This document shows, piece after piece, positions 9,219 through 20,699 of a stretch of DNA of 64,000 nt. The stretch is from JAWWPG01 sp033850885 (lineage in GTDB: Bacteria; Actinomycetota; Actinomycetes; Propionibacteriales; Nocardioidaceae): positions 51,759-115,758 of the forward strand of contig JAWWPG010000012.1 in NCBI GenBank assembly GCA_033850885.1, written 5' to 3'. Position 1 is the stretch's first letter. Every line of letters starts with the position of its first letter. The notes below the pieces were generated by a model. The model made no database searches. It was not told where the DNA came from and saw nothing but the letters and a program-made list of their open reading frames with translations. Made by a program: the position numbers and the translations under genes.

Positions 9219-10331
9219 GTGGTCACGCAAAAAAGGGCCTGGACACGCTTGGGCCTCGTTCTCGCCGCGGGGGTGGTGGCCACATCCCTCGCCGCCTGCA
9301 GCAGTAGCAGCAACCCGCCCAAGGCGTCTACCTCACCCAAGCCCGGCGGCACCCACAGCAGCACACCTCTCGTCGGCGGAAGTCTGACGCTCGGCTACTT
9401 CCCCAACCTCACCCACGGCAGCGCGATCGTCGGAGTGCAGAAGGGCTACTTCAAGAGTGCACTCGCCAAGGACGGCGCGTCCTTCAAGACCGCGCTCTTC
9501 ACGTCGGGCAGTGACACGCTCTCCGCGCTCGCCGGCGGCTCCCTCGACGCCTCGTTCATGGGTCCCGCCCCTGCGATCACCGCCTTCGCCCAGAGCCACG
9601 GGAACCTGGTACGCGTCATCAGCGGCGCGACCGAGGGCGGCGCCTCGCTGATGGTCAACAAGTCGATCACCTCGATCGCTGACCTCAAGGGCAAGACCAT
9701 CGCCACCCCGAGCGCCGGCAACACCCAGGACGTCGCGCTCAAGTACTTCCTCAAGCAGCACGGGTTCCACGAGAGCTCGGACGGCACCGGGGACGTCACG
9801 ATCGTCAACCAGGACAACGGCACCACGTTGCAGACCTTCGCGCAGGGTCAGATCGACGGCGCCTGGGTACCGGAGCCATACGCAACTCAGATGGAGGCAG
9901 CCGGAGCCAAGCGGCTCGTCAACGAGTCGTCGCTGTGGCCGAAGGGAAAGTTCGTCACGACGGTGCTGGTGGTCCGCACGGCGTACATGCAGCAGAACCC
10001 TCAGCTCGTGAACGACCTGCTCACGGGGCAGGTCCAGGCGAACGACTACATCAACCAGAACTCCACTGCGGCCGAGAAGGTCGTCGGCGACTGGCTCGAC
10101 AGCTACAACCAGTCGACGATCCCGCAGGCCGCGCTGAACACCGCCTGGTCGAACCTGAAGTTCACGGACGACCCGATCGCCAACTCGTTCATCGCCAACG
10201 AGAAGCACGAGGTCGCCATCGGCCTGCTCGACCCCGTCAGCAACCTGGGCTCGATCTTCGACCTTGACCCGCTGAACAAGATTCTCACCGCCAACAACGA
10301 ACCCACAGTGGCAGGACCGTCCGTGCAATGA
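9219..10331 (+). CDS. ssuA: ABC importer substrate-binding lipoprotein (sulfonate/nitrate/taurine type)
   Basis: A 370-residue extracytoplasmic solute receptor of the SsuA/NrtA/TauA family. A signal peptide with lipobox LAAC places the lipidated cysteine at about residue 27, followed by a Ser/Pro linker. The mature domain opens with LTLGYFPNLTHGSAIVGVQKG, a typical start for sulfonate and nitrate binders, split here at the histidine. The start is GTG 9219 with AGGAGA 8 nt upstream. The stop overlaps the ATPase start by 4 nt. Family is clear, but whether the ligand is a sulfonate, taurine, nitrate or a thiamine precursor cannot be decided, so the symbol is provisional. Confidence 0.78.
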   Translation: MVTQKRAWTRLGLVLAAGVVATSLAACSSSSNPPKASTSPKPGGTHSSTPLVGGSLTLGYFPNLTHGSAIVGVQKGYFKSALAKDGASFKTALFTSGSDTLSALAGGSLDASFMGPAPAITAFAQSHGNLVRVISGATEGGASLMVNKSITSIADLKGKTIATPSAGNTQDVALKYFLKQHGFHESSDGTGDVTIVNQDNGTTLQTFAQGQIDGAWVPEPYATQMEAAGAKRLVNESSLWPKGKFVTTVLVVRTAYMQQNPQLVNDLLTGQVQANDYINQNSTAAEKVVGDWLDSYNQSTIPQAALNTAWSNLKFTDDPIANSFIANEKHEVAIGLLDPVSNLGSIFDLDPLNKILTANNEPTVAGPSVQ

Positions 10332-11143
10332 CGATCATCAGCTCTCGAACGAGGACTCACCCCTCCACCCGGCAGGCTGGGTCGGAAGCGGCCACTTCAG
10401 GCCCAGCCATCACGATCCGCGGCGTCAGCAAGACGTTCGGGCGTGGGCATGAGTCGACAACGGCGCTGCAAGGCGTCGACCTCGACGTCGCCGAGAAGGA
10501 GTTCCTTTGCGTCGTCGGTGCCAGTGGCTGCGGCAAGAGCACGCTGCTGAACCTGATCTCCGGTCTCGACACCCCTGACGAGGGCTCGATCGAGACCGGG
10601 GGTCGCAAGGTCGCCTTCATGTTCCAAGAGGCGACGCTGCTCCCCTGGCTGACGGCGGGCCAAAACGTGGACCTCGCGCTCAGGCTGCGCGGTGTCCCGA
10701 GGTCCGAGCGCACCGGCCGCGTCGACGAGCTGCTCGAGCTGGTCCACCTCGGTGGCCGCCGCAACAAACGTCCGCACGAGCTGTCGGGCGGCATGCGTCA
10801 ACGCACGGCCCTCGCGCGGGTACTAGCGCAGGAGGCGCAGATCGTCTTGATGGACGAGCCATTCGCCGCGCTGGACGCGATGACGCGCGACTCCATGCAC
10901 GACGAGATCGAGCGGATCCACCAGGAGCTGAGCCTGACGATCATCTTCGTGACGCACAACGTCCGTGAGGCCGTACGCCTCTCGGACCGGACGGTCCTGT
11001 TCGCCAGCTCGCCGGGACAGGTCAAGTCCGAGATCCGGGTTCCCTTCGACCGGCCCCGCAGCGCCGACGACCCGGACGTCGCCATCCTGTCCGGGGAGCT
11101 CACTGACCAGCTGAAGGCAGAGGTCGCCCAGCATGTCCGTTGA
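10328..11143 (+). CDS. ssuB: ABC importer ATPase (sulfonate/nitrate type)
   Basis: A 271-residue nucleotide-binding subunit. It shows Walker A GASGCGKST, Q-loop MFQEATLLPW, signature LSGGMRQR, Walker B VLMDEPFAALD and the H-loop FVTHNVREA. The sequence resembles SsuB/TauB/NrtD. The first 35 residues precede the core domain and are Ser/Thr-rich. ATGA overlap with the receptor gene and an 11-bp overlap with the permease gene show a tightly coupled operon. Confidence 0.85.
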   Translation: MTIISSRTRTHPSTRQAGSEAATSGPAITIRGVSKTFGRGHESTTALQGVDLDVAEKEFLCVVGASGCGKSTLLNLISGLDTPDEGSIETGGRKVAFMFQEATLLPWLTAGQNVDLALRLRGVPRSERTGRVDELLELVHLGGRRNKRPHELSGGMRQRTALARVLAQEAQIVLMDEPFAALDAMTRDSMHDEIERIHQELSLTIIFVTHNVREAVRLSDRTVLFASSPGQVKSEIRVPFDRPRSADDPDVAILSGELTDQLKAEVAQHVR

Positions 11144-12008
11144 CGTCCAACCCTCGCAGACGGCCGTCCAGGCGCGGGTGCCCTCGAGCCGACCGGTGCG
11201 TCGCTCCGGGCGTGCCCTCGCGCGCGGCATCTGGGCGTCCACCTGGCCGAAGCTCGTCGCCCTCGGGCTGGTGATCCTGGTCTGGCAGAGCCTGTGCTGG
11301 TCGGGCTGGCGACCGTCGTACGTCCTGCCGACGCCGAACATGGTCCGCGGGCAGCTCTGGACCTTGGTGACCGGCTCCGACGGCACGCACCTGTGGGGCT
11401 CCGTCGAGACCACGCTGCGCCGCGCCCTATCGGGTTATGCGCTGGCACTCGTCATCGGCACCATCCTCGGGATCGCCGTCGTGCAGTGGAAGGTCTTCCG
11501 GCTGGGTGTCGGGTCCCTCCTCGCCGGCATGCAGACGATGCCTTCGATCGCCTGGTTCCCCCTTGCCATCCTGCTGTTCGGCATCACCGAGAAGGCCATC
11601 TTGTTCGTGGTCATCCTCGGTGCCGCCCCGTCAATCGCCAGCGGTGTCATCACCGGGATCGACGAGGTCCCGCCACCGCTGCTTCGGGCCGGCAAGATGC
11701 TCGGCGCCCGGGGCGTCAACCGGTACCGGCACATCGTGCTCCCCGCCGCCATGCCGGCGTACGTGCAGGGCATGAAGCAGGGCTGGGCGTTCTCCTGGCG
11801 CAGCCTGCTGGCCGGCGAGCTGCTGGTCAGCGTTGCCGGTGTCACCTCCATCGGTGGCGATCTCCACCTCTCCCAGCAGAACTTCAAGCCCACTCTGACG
11901 ATCTCGCTGATGATCGTGATCCTGGTCATCGGGATGGTGGTCGACGCGCTGTTCGGGGTGGCGACCAGGAGCATCCGCAACAAGCGCGGCCTGACCGGCG
12001 CCATCTGA
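11133..12008 (+). CDS. ssuC: ABC importer permease (sulfonate/nitrate type)
   Basis: A 291-residue BPD_transp_1 permease with a basic N-terminus and about six membrane segments. The EAA loop that docks on the ATPase is seen around GKMLGARGVNRYRHIVLPAAM. It completes a three-part importer together with the two genes before it. Sitting between glgP and glgE, the importer splits the glucan island, which is not its usual neighbourhood. Substrate assignment is by family only. Confidence 0.85.
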   Translation: MSVDVQPSQTAVQARVPSSRPVRRSGRALARGIWASTWPKLVALGLVILVWQSLCWSGWRPSYVLPTPNMVRGQLWTLVTGSDGTHLWGSVETTLRRALSGYALALVIGTILGIAVVQWKVFRLGVGSLLAGMQTMPSIAWFPLAILLFGITEKAILFVVILGAAPSIASGVITGIDEVPPPLLRAGKMLGARGVNRYRHIVLPAAMPAYVQGMKQGWAFSWRSLLAGELLVSVAGVTSIGGDLHLSQQNFKPTLTISLMIVILVIGMVVDALFGVATRSIRNKRGLTGAI

Positions 12009-12046
12009 TCGTTCACCCACCTCACGTCTGCACTGCAGGAGGAGCC

Positions 12047-12313
12047 ATGAACCCGCTCTCGAACATCCCCGGTGCCGCTCGGGGGTTCGCTCTCGCGGTG
12101 ACGTTGGCCGGCACGCTCGGCAGCTCCCCGCGTCGACCGATCCAGGACTCCATGAACGCGGCGGACTGGGCGGCCGACCCGGCGAGGGTCGGCCACGAGC
12201 CCGGCTATACCTGGAACGAGCCCGACGGCATCCTGCGCTGCGTGCACTGCGGCCACGGGCCGTGCACCTCGCCCAACGGCCACCGACTGAAGTCAACCCA
12301 CGCGGCCGCATAG
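12047..12313 (+). CDS. Small Cys/His-rich protein of unknown function
   Basis: An 88-residue reading frame from ATG 12047 with a strong Shine-Dalgarno AGGAGGAG at 12037-12044, only 38 bp after the permease stop, so it looks like the fourth gene of the importer operon. Residues 12-27 are mildly hydrophobic. The C-terminal part carries C65-x2-C68-x-H70-x2-C73 with H79 and H85 nearby, which could make a small zinc or metal site. I recognise no family. The ribosome site and position argue that it is translated, while its function is open. Confidence 0.6.
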   Translation: MNPLSNIPGAARGFALAVTLAGTLGSSPRRPIQDSMNAADWAADPARVGHEPGYTWNEPDGILRCVHCGHGPCTSPNGHRLKSTHAAA

Positions 12314-12328
12314 CCGCCATCCCAGACC

Positions 12329-12368
12329 GCGAGACCACCTTCGTACAGCATGACGGAGGTGGTCTCGC
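12329..12368. terminator. Hairpin with 12-bp perfect stem between importer operon and glgE
   Basis: GCGAGACCACCT at 12329-12340 is the exact reverse complement of 12357-12368, with a 16-nt loop. It begins 15 bp after the stop of the small Cys/His protein and ends 52 bp before glgE. There is no T-tract, as is common for actinobacterial terminators, so termination is the simplest reading; an operator for glgE is an alternative. Confidence 0.55.
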
Positions 12369-12420
12369 TCACGTTCGGGGTAACGTGCGACGCGCCCATG
12401 GCGCCGGTAGGTTCGGAGCA

Positions 12421-14417
<1,997 letters not shown>

Positions 14418-14421
<4 letters not shown>

Positions 14422-16082
14422 CGTCCGACCCAGCGTGGTTCAAGCGGGCCGTGTTCTACGAGGTCCTGGTCCGCTCGTTCAAGGACTCGAACGGGGACGG
14501 CGTCGGCGACTTCCGCGGCCTGCGTGAGAAGCTCGACTATCTGGAGTGGCTCGGGGTGGACTGCCTGTGGCTGCCGCCGTTCTACGCCTCGCCGCTGCGC
14601 GACGGGGGGTACGACGTCAGCGACTACACGAACATCCTTCCGGAGGTCGGCAGCCTCGACGACTTCCAGGCGCTGCTCGACGCCGCCCACGCGAAGGGCA
14701 TCAAGGTCATCATCGACTTCGTGATGAACCACACCAGCGACCAGCACGAGTGGTTCCAGCAGTCGCGGACCGACCCGGACGGCCCGTACGGCGACTTCTA
14801 CGTGTGGTCGGACACCGACGACCTCTACAGCGAGGCCCGCGTCATCTTCGTCGACACGGAACCGTCCAACTGGACCTGGGACCCCATCCGGCAGCAGTAC
14901 TACTGGCACCGGTTCTACAGCCACCAGCCCGACCTCAACTTCGACAACCCGGCTGTCCACGACGCGATGCTCGATGCCCTTCGCTTCTGGCTCGACATGG
15001 GGATCGACGGCTTCCGCCTCGACGCCGTGCCATACCTGTACGAGCGGCCTCGTACGAACGGCGAGAACCTGCCCGAGACCCACGAGTTCCTCCGCGGCCT
15101 GCGCAAGACGATCGACACGGAGTACCCGGACCGGGTGCTGCTCGCAGAGGCGAACCAGTGGCCGGCCGACGTCGTCGACTACTTCGGCAACTACGAGGTC
15201 GGCGGCGACGAGTGCCACATGTGCTTCCATTTCCCCGTGATGCCTCGGCTCTTCATGGCTGTGCGACGTGAGTCGCGGTACCCGATCTCGGAGATCCTGG
15301 AGGAGACGCCTCCCATCCCGGCGAACTGCCAATGGGGCATCTTCCTGCGCAACCACGACGAGCTGACGCTCGAGATGGTCACCGACGAGGACCGTGACTA
15401 CATGTGGTCGGAGTACGCGAAGGACCCCCGGATGAAGGCGAACATCGGGATCCGGCGCCGGCTGGCCCCGCTGCTCGACAACGACGTCAACCAGATGGAG
15501 CTCTTCACAGCGCTTCTGCTGTCCCTCCCCGGATCTCCGGTGCTCTACTACGGCGACGAGATCGGTATGGGCGACAACATCTGGCTAGGCGACCGCGACG
15601 GGGTCCGCACGCCGATGCAGTGGACTCCGGACCGAAACGGTGGGTTTTCGAACGTCACACCGGGGCGGCTCAGCCTGCCCGCGATCATGGACCCGGTGTT
15701 CGGCTACCAGTCCGTCAACGTCGAAGCCCAGCTCGAGAACACCTCGTCACTCCTGCACTGGACGCGGCGGATGATCCATGCGCGTCGCCGCCACCCGGCG
15801 TTCGGGCTCGGCTCCTTCAACGACCTCGGCGGGAGCAACCCGAGCGTCTTCTCGTTCAGCCGCGAGATCGGCGACGACACGGTGCTCTGCGTGAACAACC
15901 TGTCCCGGTTCCCGCAGCCCGTGGAGCTCGACCTCCGGCGGTGGCAAGGCAGCACGCCCATCGAGCTGCTCGGCCATGTCCGCTTCCCTGAGATCGGCGA
16001 GCTGCCGTACCTGCTGACCATGGCCGGCCACGGGTTCTACTGGTTCCTGATCTCGCCCTCGGGAGAGGACCGCCCGGCATGA
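14418..16082 (+). CDS. treS: Trehalose synthase (maltose alpha-D-glucosyltransferase)
   Basis: Interconverts trehalose and maltose, feeding the GlgE pathway. The start is GTG 14418, overlapping the glgE stop, giving 554 residues: MTSDPAWFKRAVFYEVLVRS matches the conserved N-terminus. GH13 residues are D202 (GFRLDAVPYLY), E244 (LLAEANQWP) and D314 (FLRNHDELTLEMV). The AEANQWPADV and EMVTDEDRDYM segments are typical of TreS. Unlike many proteobacterial versions it is not fused to maltokinase, which is the next gene, overlapping by ATGA. At 554 residues it is slightly shorter than mycobacterial TreS (about 600). Confidence 0.95.
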
Positions 16083-17500
16083 ACGAGGGACTGTCCAGCC
16101 CTCCGACGCACTTCCGGCAGCTGCTCGCGGACTATTTCGTGCGCCGAAGGTGGTTCGCCGGCAAGGGACGCGACTTCACGGTCTCCCACGTCTACGCACT
16201 GCCGTGGCTGGACCTGGAGCAGGCCGAGCATCGGTCTCGGTCACGGGTCGAGGTCGTCACCATCGCCTTCTCCGACGGTACGAGTGACGACTATCAGTTC
16301 CCGATCTCCTACCTGCGGGAGGGCGACCCCGAGCTCGAGCATGCACTGGTCGGTCCGCTCGACCATCCAGCGCTCGGACACGTCGTCGCGTATGACGCCG
16401 TCTACCTCAAGGAGGCGACGGCGGCCCTCATCAAGGGTTTTCGGCACCGGCAGCCCGACCCCGAGCTCGAGTTCCACACCGTCGACGGCAGCGAGCTCCC
16501 TGACCCGATCCCTCCAGGCTCGGTGATGAGCGCGGAGCAGTCCAACACGTCGATCGTCTTCGGCGACGACGCGATCCTCAAGCTGTTCCGGAGGATCAGC
16601 CATGGCAAGAACCCCGACATCGAGATCCACGACGCGCTGACGCGTGCCGGCTCCGAGCACGTGGCCCCGCTGCTCGGCTGGATGAGCGGCAGCTGGGCGG
16701 GCGCCGACGAGGACCCGGAGGCGGGAGACCTGGGGATGCTCCAGGTCTTCCTCCGGACCGCCACCGACGGCTGGCACCTGGCCCTCGCCAGCGTCCGGGA
16801 CCTGCTCGTCGAGGCCGACCTGCATCCGGCGGAGGTAGGCGGGGACTTCGCGGCCGAGTCCGAGCGCCTCGGCGATGCGGTCGCCACCGTCCATGCGGAG
16901 CTGGCGAGGCTGTTCCCGACTGCGACGTGGTCGCAGGGGGAAGGTGCCGCTCTCGGCGAGGCGATGCAGGCCCGCCTGGACGCAGCCGTGGCCGTCGTAC
17001 CGGAGCTCGAGAGGTCGAAAGACGCGCTCAGCAGGCGGTTCGACCGGTTGCGCCACCTCGACGAGCCGATCGTGGTCCAGCGGGTGCACGGCGACCTGCA
17101 CCTCGGACAGACGCTGCGGACGGTCAAGGGATGGAAGATCATCGACTTCGAGGGTGAGCCGGCGAAGACCATCTCCGAGCGCTCGGACCTCTCGTCCCCA
17201 CTGCGCGACGTCGCGGGGATGCTGCGGTCGTTCGACTACGCGGCCGGCGCCACCCTGGAGGGTTTCGGGACCAGCTCGCAGCTCGCCTACCGCGCCGACG
17301 AGTGGAAAGCGCGCAACCGGGACTTCTTCCTCTCCGGGTACTCCGCCGCCGCAGGCAGCGACATCCTGACCCACCGCGACCTGCTGGCCGCGTTCGAAGC
17401 CGACAAGGCGATCTACGAGGCTGTCTACGAGACGCGCAACAGGCCCACCTGGGTCAGCATCCCGCTGCGCGCCATCGCGAGGATCACGGCGGAGGAGTGA
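16079..17500 (+). CDS. mak: Maltokinase
   Basis: Phosphorylates maltose with ATP to maltose-1-phosphate, the donor for GlgE. The 473 residues have the N-terminal cap (LADYFVRRRWFAGKGRDF) characteristic of Mak/Pep2. The kinase core has the aminoglycoside-phosphotransferase-like catalytic motif VHGDLHLGQTL followed by the metal site IIDFEGEP. The start ATG 16079 overlaps the treS stop by 4 nt, and the stop is 1 bp before glgB. Order and coupling match the known TreS-Mak-GlgE pathway, leaving little doubt. Confidence 0.95.
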   Translation: MNEGLSSPPTHFRQLLADYFVRRRWFAGKGRDFTVSHVYALPWLDLEQAEHRSRSRVEVVTIAFSDGTSDDYQFPISYLREGDPELEHALVGPLDHPALGHVVAYDAVYLKEATAALIKGFRHRQPDPELEFHTVDGSELPDPIPPGSVMSAEQSNTSIVFGDDAILKLFRRISHGKNPDIEIHDALTRAGSEHVAPLLGWMSGSWAGADEDPEAGDLGMLQVFLRTATDGWHLALASVRDLLVEADLHPAEVGGDFAAESERLGDAVATVHAELARLFPTATWSQGEGAALGEAMQARLDAAVAVVPELERSKDALSRRFDRLRHLDEPIVVQRVHGDLHLGQTLRTVKGWKIIDFEGEPAKTISERSDLSSPLRDVAGMLRSFDYAAGATLEGFGTSSQLAYRADEWKARNRDFFLSGYSAAAGSDILTHRDLLAAFEADKAIYEAVYETRNRPTWVSIPLRAIARITAEE

Positions 17501-17501
17501 G

Positions 17502-19685
17502 ATGACGAAACAGCCAGAACCGTTGCCGGTGCCCCCGCGTGAGCTCGCGGCACTGGTAGCCGGGACGCACCACAGCCCGCACGACGTCCTCGGTCCGCAC
17601 CCGCACCAAGGGGCCGTGACCGTACGCTCGCTGCGTCCGCTCGCCAAGTCGGTCGCGATCCGGACCGGAGACTCGGTCGTCCCGATGCGCCACGAGTTCG
17701 AGGGCATCTGGGTCGGCGTACTGGCGACGCCGGACGTTCCCGACTACCGGCTCGAGGTCGCGTACGACGACCACGAGGCGCTCGTCACCGACGATCCCTA
17801 CCGCTACCTGCCGACGGTCCGCGAGCTCGACCAGCACCTCATCAACGAAGGCCGGCACGAACAGCTGTGGCGCGTCCTCGGAGCTCGCGTGCACCGCTAC
17901 GACTCGTCGCACGGCGTGGTCATGGGTACCTCGTTCGCGGTGTGGGCGCCGAACGCCAACGGCGTGCGGGTGGCCGCGGACTTCAACTTCTGGGACGGCC
18001 GCGCCCATCCGATGCGGATGCTCGGCTCGTCAGGTGTGTGGGAGCTCTTCGTCCCCGACGTGGGTGACGGGACGCTCTACAAGTTCGAGGTCCTGGGCGC
18101 CGACGGGGTGTGGCGGCAAAAGGCCGACCCGCTCGCCTTCCGCACCCAGGTCCCGCCGGAGCGGGCCTCCGTCGTCTACACGTCGCACTACGAGTGGGGC
18201 GACGAGGAGTGGCTCCGGAAGCGGGCCACCGGCGGACAGGTGCAGCAGCCGATGAGCGTCTACGAGGTGCACCTCGCGTCGTGGCGGAAAGACAGAAGCT
18301 ACCGTGACCTCGCGGACGAGCTCGTCGCGTACGTCTCGGACCTGGGGTTCACCCACATCGAGCTGCTTCCCGTCATGGAGCACCCGTTCGGGGGGTCGTG
18401 GGGGTACCAGGTGTCGTCGTACTTCGCTCCCACCGCACGCTTCGGGGACCCTGACGACCTGCGGCTGCTCATCGACAGGCTGCACCAGGCCGGCATCGGG
18501 GTGATCCTGGACTGGGTGCCTGCGCACTTCCCTAAGGACGAGTGGGCGCTGGCCCGCTTCGACGGGACGCCGCTGTACGAGCACTCAGACCCGGCGCGAG
18601 GCGAGCACCCTGAGTGGGGGACGTACATCTTCAACTTCGGCCGCTCCGAGGTTCGGAACTTCCTGGTGGCCAACGCGCTGTACTGGCTCGAGGAGTTCCA
18701 CGCCGATGGGCTCCGGGTCGACGCCGTGGCCTCGATGCTCTACCTCGACTACTCGCGCGCCGAGGGCCAGTGGACGCCGAACAAGTACGGCGGCCGCGAG
18801 AACCTCGAGGCGGTGGCCTTCCTGCAGGAGTTCAACGCCACCTCTTACCGCCGAGCGCCCGGCATCGTGACGATCGCGGAGGAGTCGACGGCCTGGCCGG
18901 GCGTCACCCGTCCGACCCACGTGGGCGGGCTCGGGTTCGGCTTCAAGTGGAACATGGGGTGGATGCACGACACCCTCGGCTACATCGCTCACGACCCCAT
19001 CCACCGCCAGTATCACCACCATCAGATGACCTTCGCGATGATGTACGCCTACGCCGAGAACTACGTGCTACCGATCTCCCACGACGAGGTGGTCCACGGC
19101 AAAGGCTCGCTGCTGCGGAAGATGCCTGGCGACCGCTGGCGGGAGCTTGCGAACCTGCGGGCCTACCTCGCGTACATGTGGGCTCACCCCGGCAAGCAGC
19201 TGCTGTTCATGGGGCAGGAGTTCGCGCAGGAGTCCGAGTGGAGCGAGAGCCGCGAGCTCGACTGGTGGTTATTGGAGCACGTCGAGCACCGTGGCGCCCA
19301 GTCGCTCGTGCGCGACCTCAACACGACGTACGTCGACACGCCTGCACTGTGGCGGCTCGACCAGGACAGCGCCGGCTTCAGCTGGATCGACGCCAACGAC
19401 GCGACCAACAACGTGCTGAGCTTCGTGCGCAGCAGCGGTGATGGCTCGCTGCTGGCGTGCGTCTCGAACTTCTCCGCCGTACCCCACTACGGCTACCGCC
19501 TGGGGCTGCCTGAGGCCGGCCGCTGGGCCGAGGTGATCAACACCGACGCCGAGACCTACTACGGCTCGGGGGTCGGAAACTTCGGCGGGGTTGACGCAAC
19601 CGACACGCCCTGGCACGGCCTGCCGTACTCCACCTCGATGTCACTGCCTCCGCTGGCGACGGTCTGGCTCCGCCACGAGGCCTAG
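17502..19685 (+). CDS. glgB: 1,4-alpha-glucan branching enzyme
   Basis: Introduces alpha-1,6 branches into the GlgE product. The 727 residues carry two N-terminal beta-sandwich modules (one ending HDVLGPHPHQGAVTVRSLRP, the second CBM48 with GTSFAVWAPNANGVRVAADF) and a GH13 barrel. The barrel has VILDWVPAHFPKDEW, the nucleophile D407 in GLRVDAVASMLYLDYSR, the acid/base E460 in IAEESTAWPGVT and ISHDEVVHGKGSL. The start ATG 17502 follows the mak stop by 1 bp, with GGAGGAG inside the end of mak. It is the last gene of the operon; a hairpin repeat lies 44 bp downstream. Confidence 0.96.
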   Translation: MTKQPEPLPVPPRELAALVAGTHHSPHDVLGPHPHQGAVTVRSLRPLAKSVAIRTGDSVVPMRHEFEGIWVGVLATPDVPDYRLEVAYDDHEALVTDDPYRYLPTVRELDQHLINEGRHEQLWRVLGARVHRYDSSHGVVMGTSFAVWAPNANGVRVAADFNFWDGRAHPMRMLGSSGVWELFVPDVGDGTLYKFEVLGADGVWRQKADPLAFRTQVPPERASVVYTSHYEWGDEEWLRKRATGGQVQQPMSVYEVHLASWRKDRSYRDLADELVAYVSDLGFTHIELLPVMEHPFGGSWGYQVSSYFAPTARFGDPDDLRLLIDRLHQAGIGVILDWVPAHFPKDEWALARFDGTPLYEHSDPARGEHPEWGTYIFNFGRSEVRNFLVANALYWLEEFHADGLRVDAVASMLYLDYSRAEGQWTPNKYGGRENLEAVAFLQEFNATSYRRAPGIVTIAEESTAWPGVTRPTHVGGLGFGFKWNMGWMHDTLGYIAHDPIHRQYHHHQMTFAMMYAYAENYVLPISHDEVVHGKGSLLRKMPGDRWRELANLRAYLAYMWAHPGKQLLFMGQEFAQESEWSESRELDWWLLEHVEHRGAQSLVRDLNTTYVDTPALWRLDQDSAGFSWIDANDATNNVLSFVRSSGDGSLLACVSNFSAVPHYGYRLGLPEAGRWAEVINTDAETYYGSGVGNFGGVDATDTPWHGLPYSTSMSLPPLATVWLRHEA

Positions 19686-19728
19686 CCCCCTGACCCTTCC
19701 ACCCCCCGCCCCCCCGGCCCCTCCGCGA

Positions 19729-19782
19729 ATTGCGGGAAAGTCGCCCTTCTGAGGGCGTGAGCGAGGTGCACTTTCCCGCAAT
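19729..19782. repeat. Double hairpin: 13-bp inverted repeat around a 6-bp inner hairpin
   Basis: ATTGCGGGAAAGT at 19729-19741 pairs perfectly with 19770-19782. Inside, CGCCCT at 19742-19747 pairs with 19752-19757 around a 4-nt loop. The element lies in the 193-bp gap between glgB and the aldo/keto reductase gene, just after a C-rich tract (19688-19724). Its position suits a terminator of the glgE operon, but the precise two-level symmetry also fits a dispersed palindromic repeat or regulator site. Confidence 0.6.
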
Positions 19783-19878
19783 CGCGGGGTGAGCGTCCAG
19801 CACACATCCGAGATCCTGACCGCTCCGACGTCCTGACCACGCCTGTTCGGCCCGCACGCGGGCGGCTAGCATCGCGGG

Positions 19879-20682
19879 ATGACTGAGACCTCCGCCACAC
19901 CTGAGCTTCCCGACGATGCCGTGTCCCTGGAGCATGGCCGGATGCCGTTGCTGGGCTTCGGCACCTGGCAGATCCGGGGCGAGGATGCGGTGCGGGCGGT
20001 GGCGACTGCCCTGGAGGTCGGGTATCGCCACATCGACACCGCCACGGTCTACGGCAACGAGGCGGACGTGGGGCAGGCCCTGCGGGACAGCGGTGTCGCG
20101 CGCGAGGACGTGTTCGTCACCACCAAGTTCCCCCCCAGCCAGGCCGGACAGGAGCTCGACACGCTGCGCCGCAGCCTGGACGCGCTCGGCACCGAGTACG
20201 TCGACCTCTGGCTCATCCACTGGCCAGGCGAGGACGGAACCAACCTCGACATCTGGCGTGCCTTCATCGAGGCGCGCGAGTCCGCCCTCGCCCGGCACAT
20301 CGGGGTGAGCAACTTCGCGGTCGGGATGGTCGAAGGGCTCACGTCCGCCACTGGAGCCACCCCGGCCGTCAACCAGATCGAGTGGAGCCCGCTGCTCTTC
20401 GACTCGAGAGTGCTCGAGGAGCATCGTTCGCGGGACATCGTGCTCGAGGGCTACAGCGCACTGCGAGGGGGAACCCTGGAGCACCCGAGGATCGTGCGGA
20501 TCGCTCAGCAGCTCGGACGGACGCCGGCACAGGTCATCATCCGCTGGCACATTCAGCACGGCATCGTCGTCATCCCGAAGTCGCGCAACCCCGAGCGGAT
20601 CCGGTCCAACGCCGACGTTGGCGGTTTCGAGCTCTCCGCAGAGGACATGACGGCCCTCGACGGCCTCGGAGTACGGTCCTGA
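19879..20682 (+). CDS. Aldo/keto reductase
   Basis: NADPH-dependent carbonyl reductase of the AKR superfamily, 267 residues. The catalytic tetrad is visible as D53 and Y58 (HIDTATVYGNE), K83 (TTKFPP) and H114 (WLIHWP). The cofactor region IPKSRNPERIRSNADV is at the C-terminal end. Relatives of this size include 2,5-diketo-D-gluconate reductases and methylglyoxal reductases, so the substrate is not determined. It stands after a hairpin repeat and 17 bp before the RraA-like gene, with which it may be cotranscribed. Confidence 0.9.
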   Translation: MTETSATPELPDDAVSLEHGRMPLLGFGTWQIRGEDAVRAVATALEVGYRHIDTATVYGNEADVGQALRDSGVAREDVFVTTKFPPSQAGQELDTLRRSLDALGTEYVDLWLIHWPGEDGTNLDIWRAFIEARESALARHIGVSNFAVGMVEGLTSATGATPAVNQIEWSPLLFDSRVLEEHRSRDIVLEGYSALRGGTLEHPRIVRIAQQLGRTPAQVIIRWHIQHGIVVIPKSRNPERIRSNADVGGFELSAEDMTALDGLGVRS

Positions 20683-20699
20683 CGCGTCCGGCAACCACC

